DNA of 64,000 nt, taken from the NCBI GenBank assembly GCA_964016885.1, contig OZ024742.1, positions 15,324,507 to 15,388,506 on the forward strand, read 5' to 3'. Positions 62,801-64,000 of the stretch are shown here, piece by piece. The notes under the pieces are model-generated. The model worked only from the letters and a program-made list of their open reading frames with translations. It had not been told where the DNA came from and did no database searches. A program made the translations under genes and the position numbers. This DNA is from Eledone cirrhosa (taxonomy: Eukaryota; Mollusca; Cephalopoda; Octopoda; Eledonidae). How positions within the stretch are numbered: position 1 is the stretch's first letter; each line of letters starts with the position of its first letter.

Positions 62801-64000
62801 CACTCTACCAATGTAATATGTCCACTAGTTCCACTCTACCAATGTAGGATATCCACTAGTTCCACTCTACCAATGTAATATGTCCACTAGTTCCACTCTA
62901 CCAATGTAGGATGTCCACTAGTTCCACTCTACCAATGTAATATGTCCACTAGTTCCACTCTACCAATGTAATATGTCCACTAGTTCCACTCTACCAATGT
63001 AGGATGTCCACTAGTTCCACTCTACCAATGTAGGATGTCCACTAGTTCCACTCTACCAATGTAATATGTCCACTAGTTCCACTCTACCAATGTAGGATCT
63101 CCACTAGTTCCACTCTACCAATTTAATATGTCCACTAGTTCCACTCTACCAATGTAGGATGTCCACTAGTTCCACTCTACCAATGTAGGATGTCCACTAG
63201 TTCCACTCTACCAATGTAATATGTCAACTAGTTCCACTCTACCAATGTAATATGTTCACTAGTTCCACTCTACCAATGTAATATGTCCCCTAGTTCCACT
63301 CTACCAATGTAATATGTCCACTAGTTCCACACTACCAACGTAATATGTTCACTCTACCAATGTAATATGTCCACTAGTTCCACCCTACCAATGTAGTATG
63401 TCCACTAGTTCCACTCTACCAATGTAATATGTCCACTAGTTCCACTCTACGAATGTAGTATGTCCACTAGTTCCACTCTACCAATGTAATATGTACACTA
63501 GTTCCACTCTACCGATGTAATATGTCCACTAGTTCCACTCTACCAATGTAAGATGTCCACTAGTTCCACTCTACCAATGTAGGATGTCCACTAGTTCCAC
63601 TCTACCAATGTAATATGTACACTAGTTCCACTCTACCAATGTAGTATGTCCACTAGTTCCACTCTACCAATGTAATATGTCCACTAGTTCCACTCTACCA
63701 ATGTAGGATGTCCACTCGTTCCACTCTACCAATGTAGGATGTCCACTAGTTCCACTCTACCAATGTAGGATGTCCACTAGTTCCACTCTACCAATGTAAT
63801 ATGTCCTCTATTTCCACTCTACCAATGTAATATGTCCACTAGTTCCACTCTACCAATGTAGGATGTCCACTAGTTCCACTCTACCAATGTAGGATGTCCA
63901 CTAGTTCCACTCTACCAATGTAGGATGTCCACTAGTTCCACTCTACCAATGTAGGATGTCCACTAGTTCCACTCTACCAATGTAATATGTCCACTAGTTC
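44821..64000. repeat. Satellite domain IV: kb-scale, irregular higher-order repeats
   Basis: GTAGTATG monomers, TGTTCACTAG, TGTCCCCTAG and CACGCTACC marks are common here. CTCTATCTATG occurs at 46,701, 49,088, 50,171, 52,186, 54,757, 57,047 and 58,657. GTTTTACTC occurs at about 48,679, 49,762, 51,777, 54,348, 56,638, 58,248 and 61,343. From the second CTCTATCTATG onward the two marks stay 407 bp apart. A two-base deletion form GTTCCTCTACC appears at about 46,170, 49,237, 53,823, 56,113, 57,723 and 60,261. The domain runs off the right edge. Confidence 0.9.
60355..60905. repeat. Relocated piece of block B in domain IV
   Basis: The marks CACGCTACC, ATATCTTCAC (60,651) and CCACTACTTCC (60,841) lie 17,374 bp after the same marks in B copy 3 (42,981, 43,277, 43,467). 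I see about three substitutions over 550 bp, more than between the three B copies themselves. Confidence 0.75.

Larger units (their letters stand above)
11000..64000. repeat. Giant 31-bp satellite array (about 1,710 copies)
   Basis: The monomer, as written on the + strand, starts CCACTCTACCAATGTA and ends CCACTAGTT; unit starts at 11,000 and 11,031 fix the 31-bp period. All copies are in one orientation with no inserted element through to the window edge, so the array continues beyond it. The two common forms differ at one dinucleotide, GTA-GG-ATG or GTA-AT-ATG. Rarer forms carry single changes (for example CCAACGTA, CTACGAATG, CTATCAATG, GTAGTATG) or 1-2 bp indels. 31 is not a multiple of three and each monomer has TAG or TAA in it on the + strand and TAG on the - strand, so no long frame exists. 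The consensus has no CpG and contains one ACTAGT palindrome and one CCAAT. Function is unknown; centromeric, pericentric, subtelomeric or interstitial location cannot be told from the sequence. Confidence 0.99.

Noticed and set aside
11000..64000. CRISPR-like regular 31-bp periodicity
   Set aside because: There are no spacers: the whole 31 bp is repeated, and the flank is animal DNA.
11000..64000. Array as a coding repeat (proteins with tandem motifs)
   Set aside because: 31 is not a multiple of three and each monomer carries stop codons on both strands, so no frame stays open beyond about 90 bp.
11000..64000. Polymerase III B box in each monomer (GTTCCACTC against GTTCGANTC)
   Set aside because: The central G is replaced and there is no A box at a suitable distance, so the match is weak and probably chance.
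11000..64000. CENP-B box in the monomer
   Set aside because: The required CG-containing TTCG and CGGG cores are absent; the consensus has no CpG at all.

Overview
The window looks like animal nuclear DNA, most likely from a cephalopod of the octopus type. This rests on the left flank, which is AT-rich, full of (TA)n tracts, and carries several short repeats whose wording I recognise from octopus genomes. Examples are tRNA-derived SINEs containing 'TTTGCCTTTCATCC' and 'GGGGTCGATAAAATAAAG', a repeat with a CAT-triplet tract followed by 'CGTTTAACATCC', and the module 'CTGGATGCCCTTCCTAACAC'. I see no protein-coding gene, no exon that I would defend, and no functional RNA gene. Every short open frame in the flank lies in a repeat, a microsatellite or AT-rich filler.

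Layout. Positions 1 to about 10,999 are intergenic or intronic flank. They hold about nine SINE copies or fragments, four inverted-repeat (MITE-like) elements, two minisatellites (24 bp and about 40 bp units), dispersed repeat copies and microsatellites. From 11,000 to the right edge (64,000, and evidently beyond) there is one uninterrupted head-to-tail array of a 31-bp monomer, about 1,710 copies in 53 kb. Nothing is inserted into it.

The array is organised on several scales. Most monomers are one of two forms that differ at an adjacent dinucleotide, GTA-GG-ATG or GTA-AT-ATG. Strings of these forms plus rare private variants are duplicated as higher-order repeats. Domain I (11.0-19.4 kb) has short local duplications (155, 279, 496, 650 bp). 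Domain II (19.4-26.96 kb) is two copies of a 3,779-bp unit. Domain III (25.3-44.8 kb, overlapping the end of II) reads as blocks A-B-B-C-A-B-C, with B = 4,867 bp and A+B+C = 7,346 bp. Domain IV (44.8-64 kb) has a 407-bp block recurring at intervals of 1,083, 2,015, 2,571, 2,290 and 1,610 bp. Each period I checked equals a whole number of 31-bp monomers plus the small indels visible inside it, which argues for real duplication by unequal exchange.

There is no operon or pathway to describe. The point of interest is the satellite itself: its two-state variation, nested duplication history, CpG-free consensus, perfect left edge, and a possible kinship with a 24-bp minisatellite 7 kb upstream. Block boundaries are good to roughly one monomer, because I placed them by eye from marker variants.
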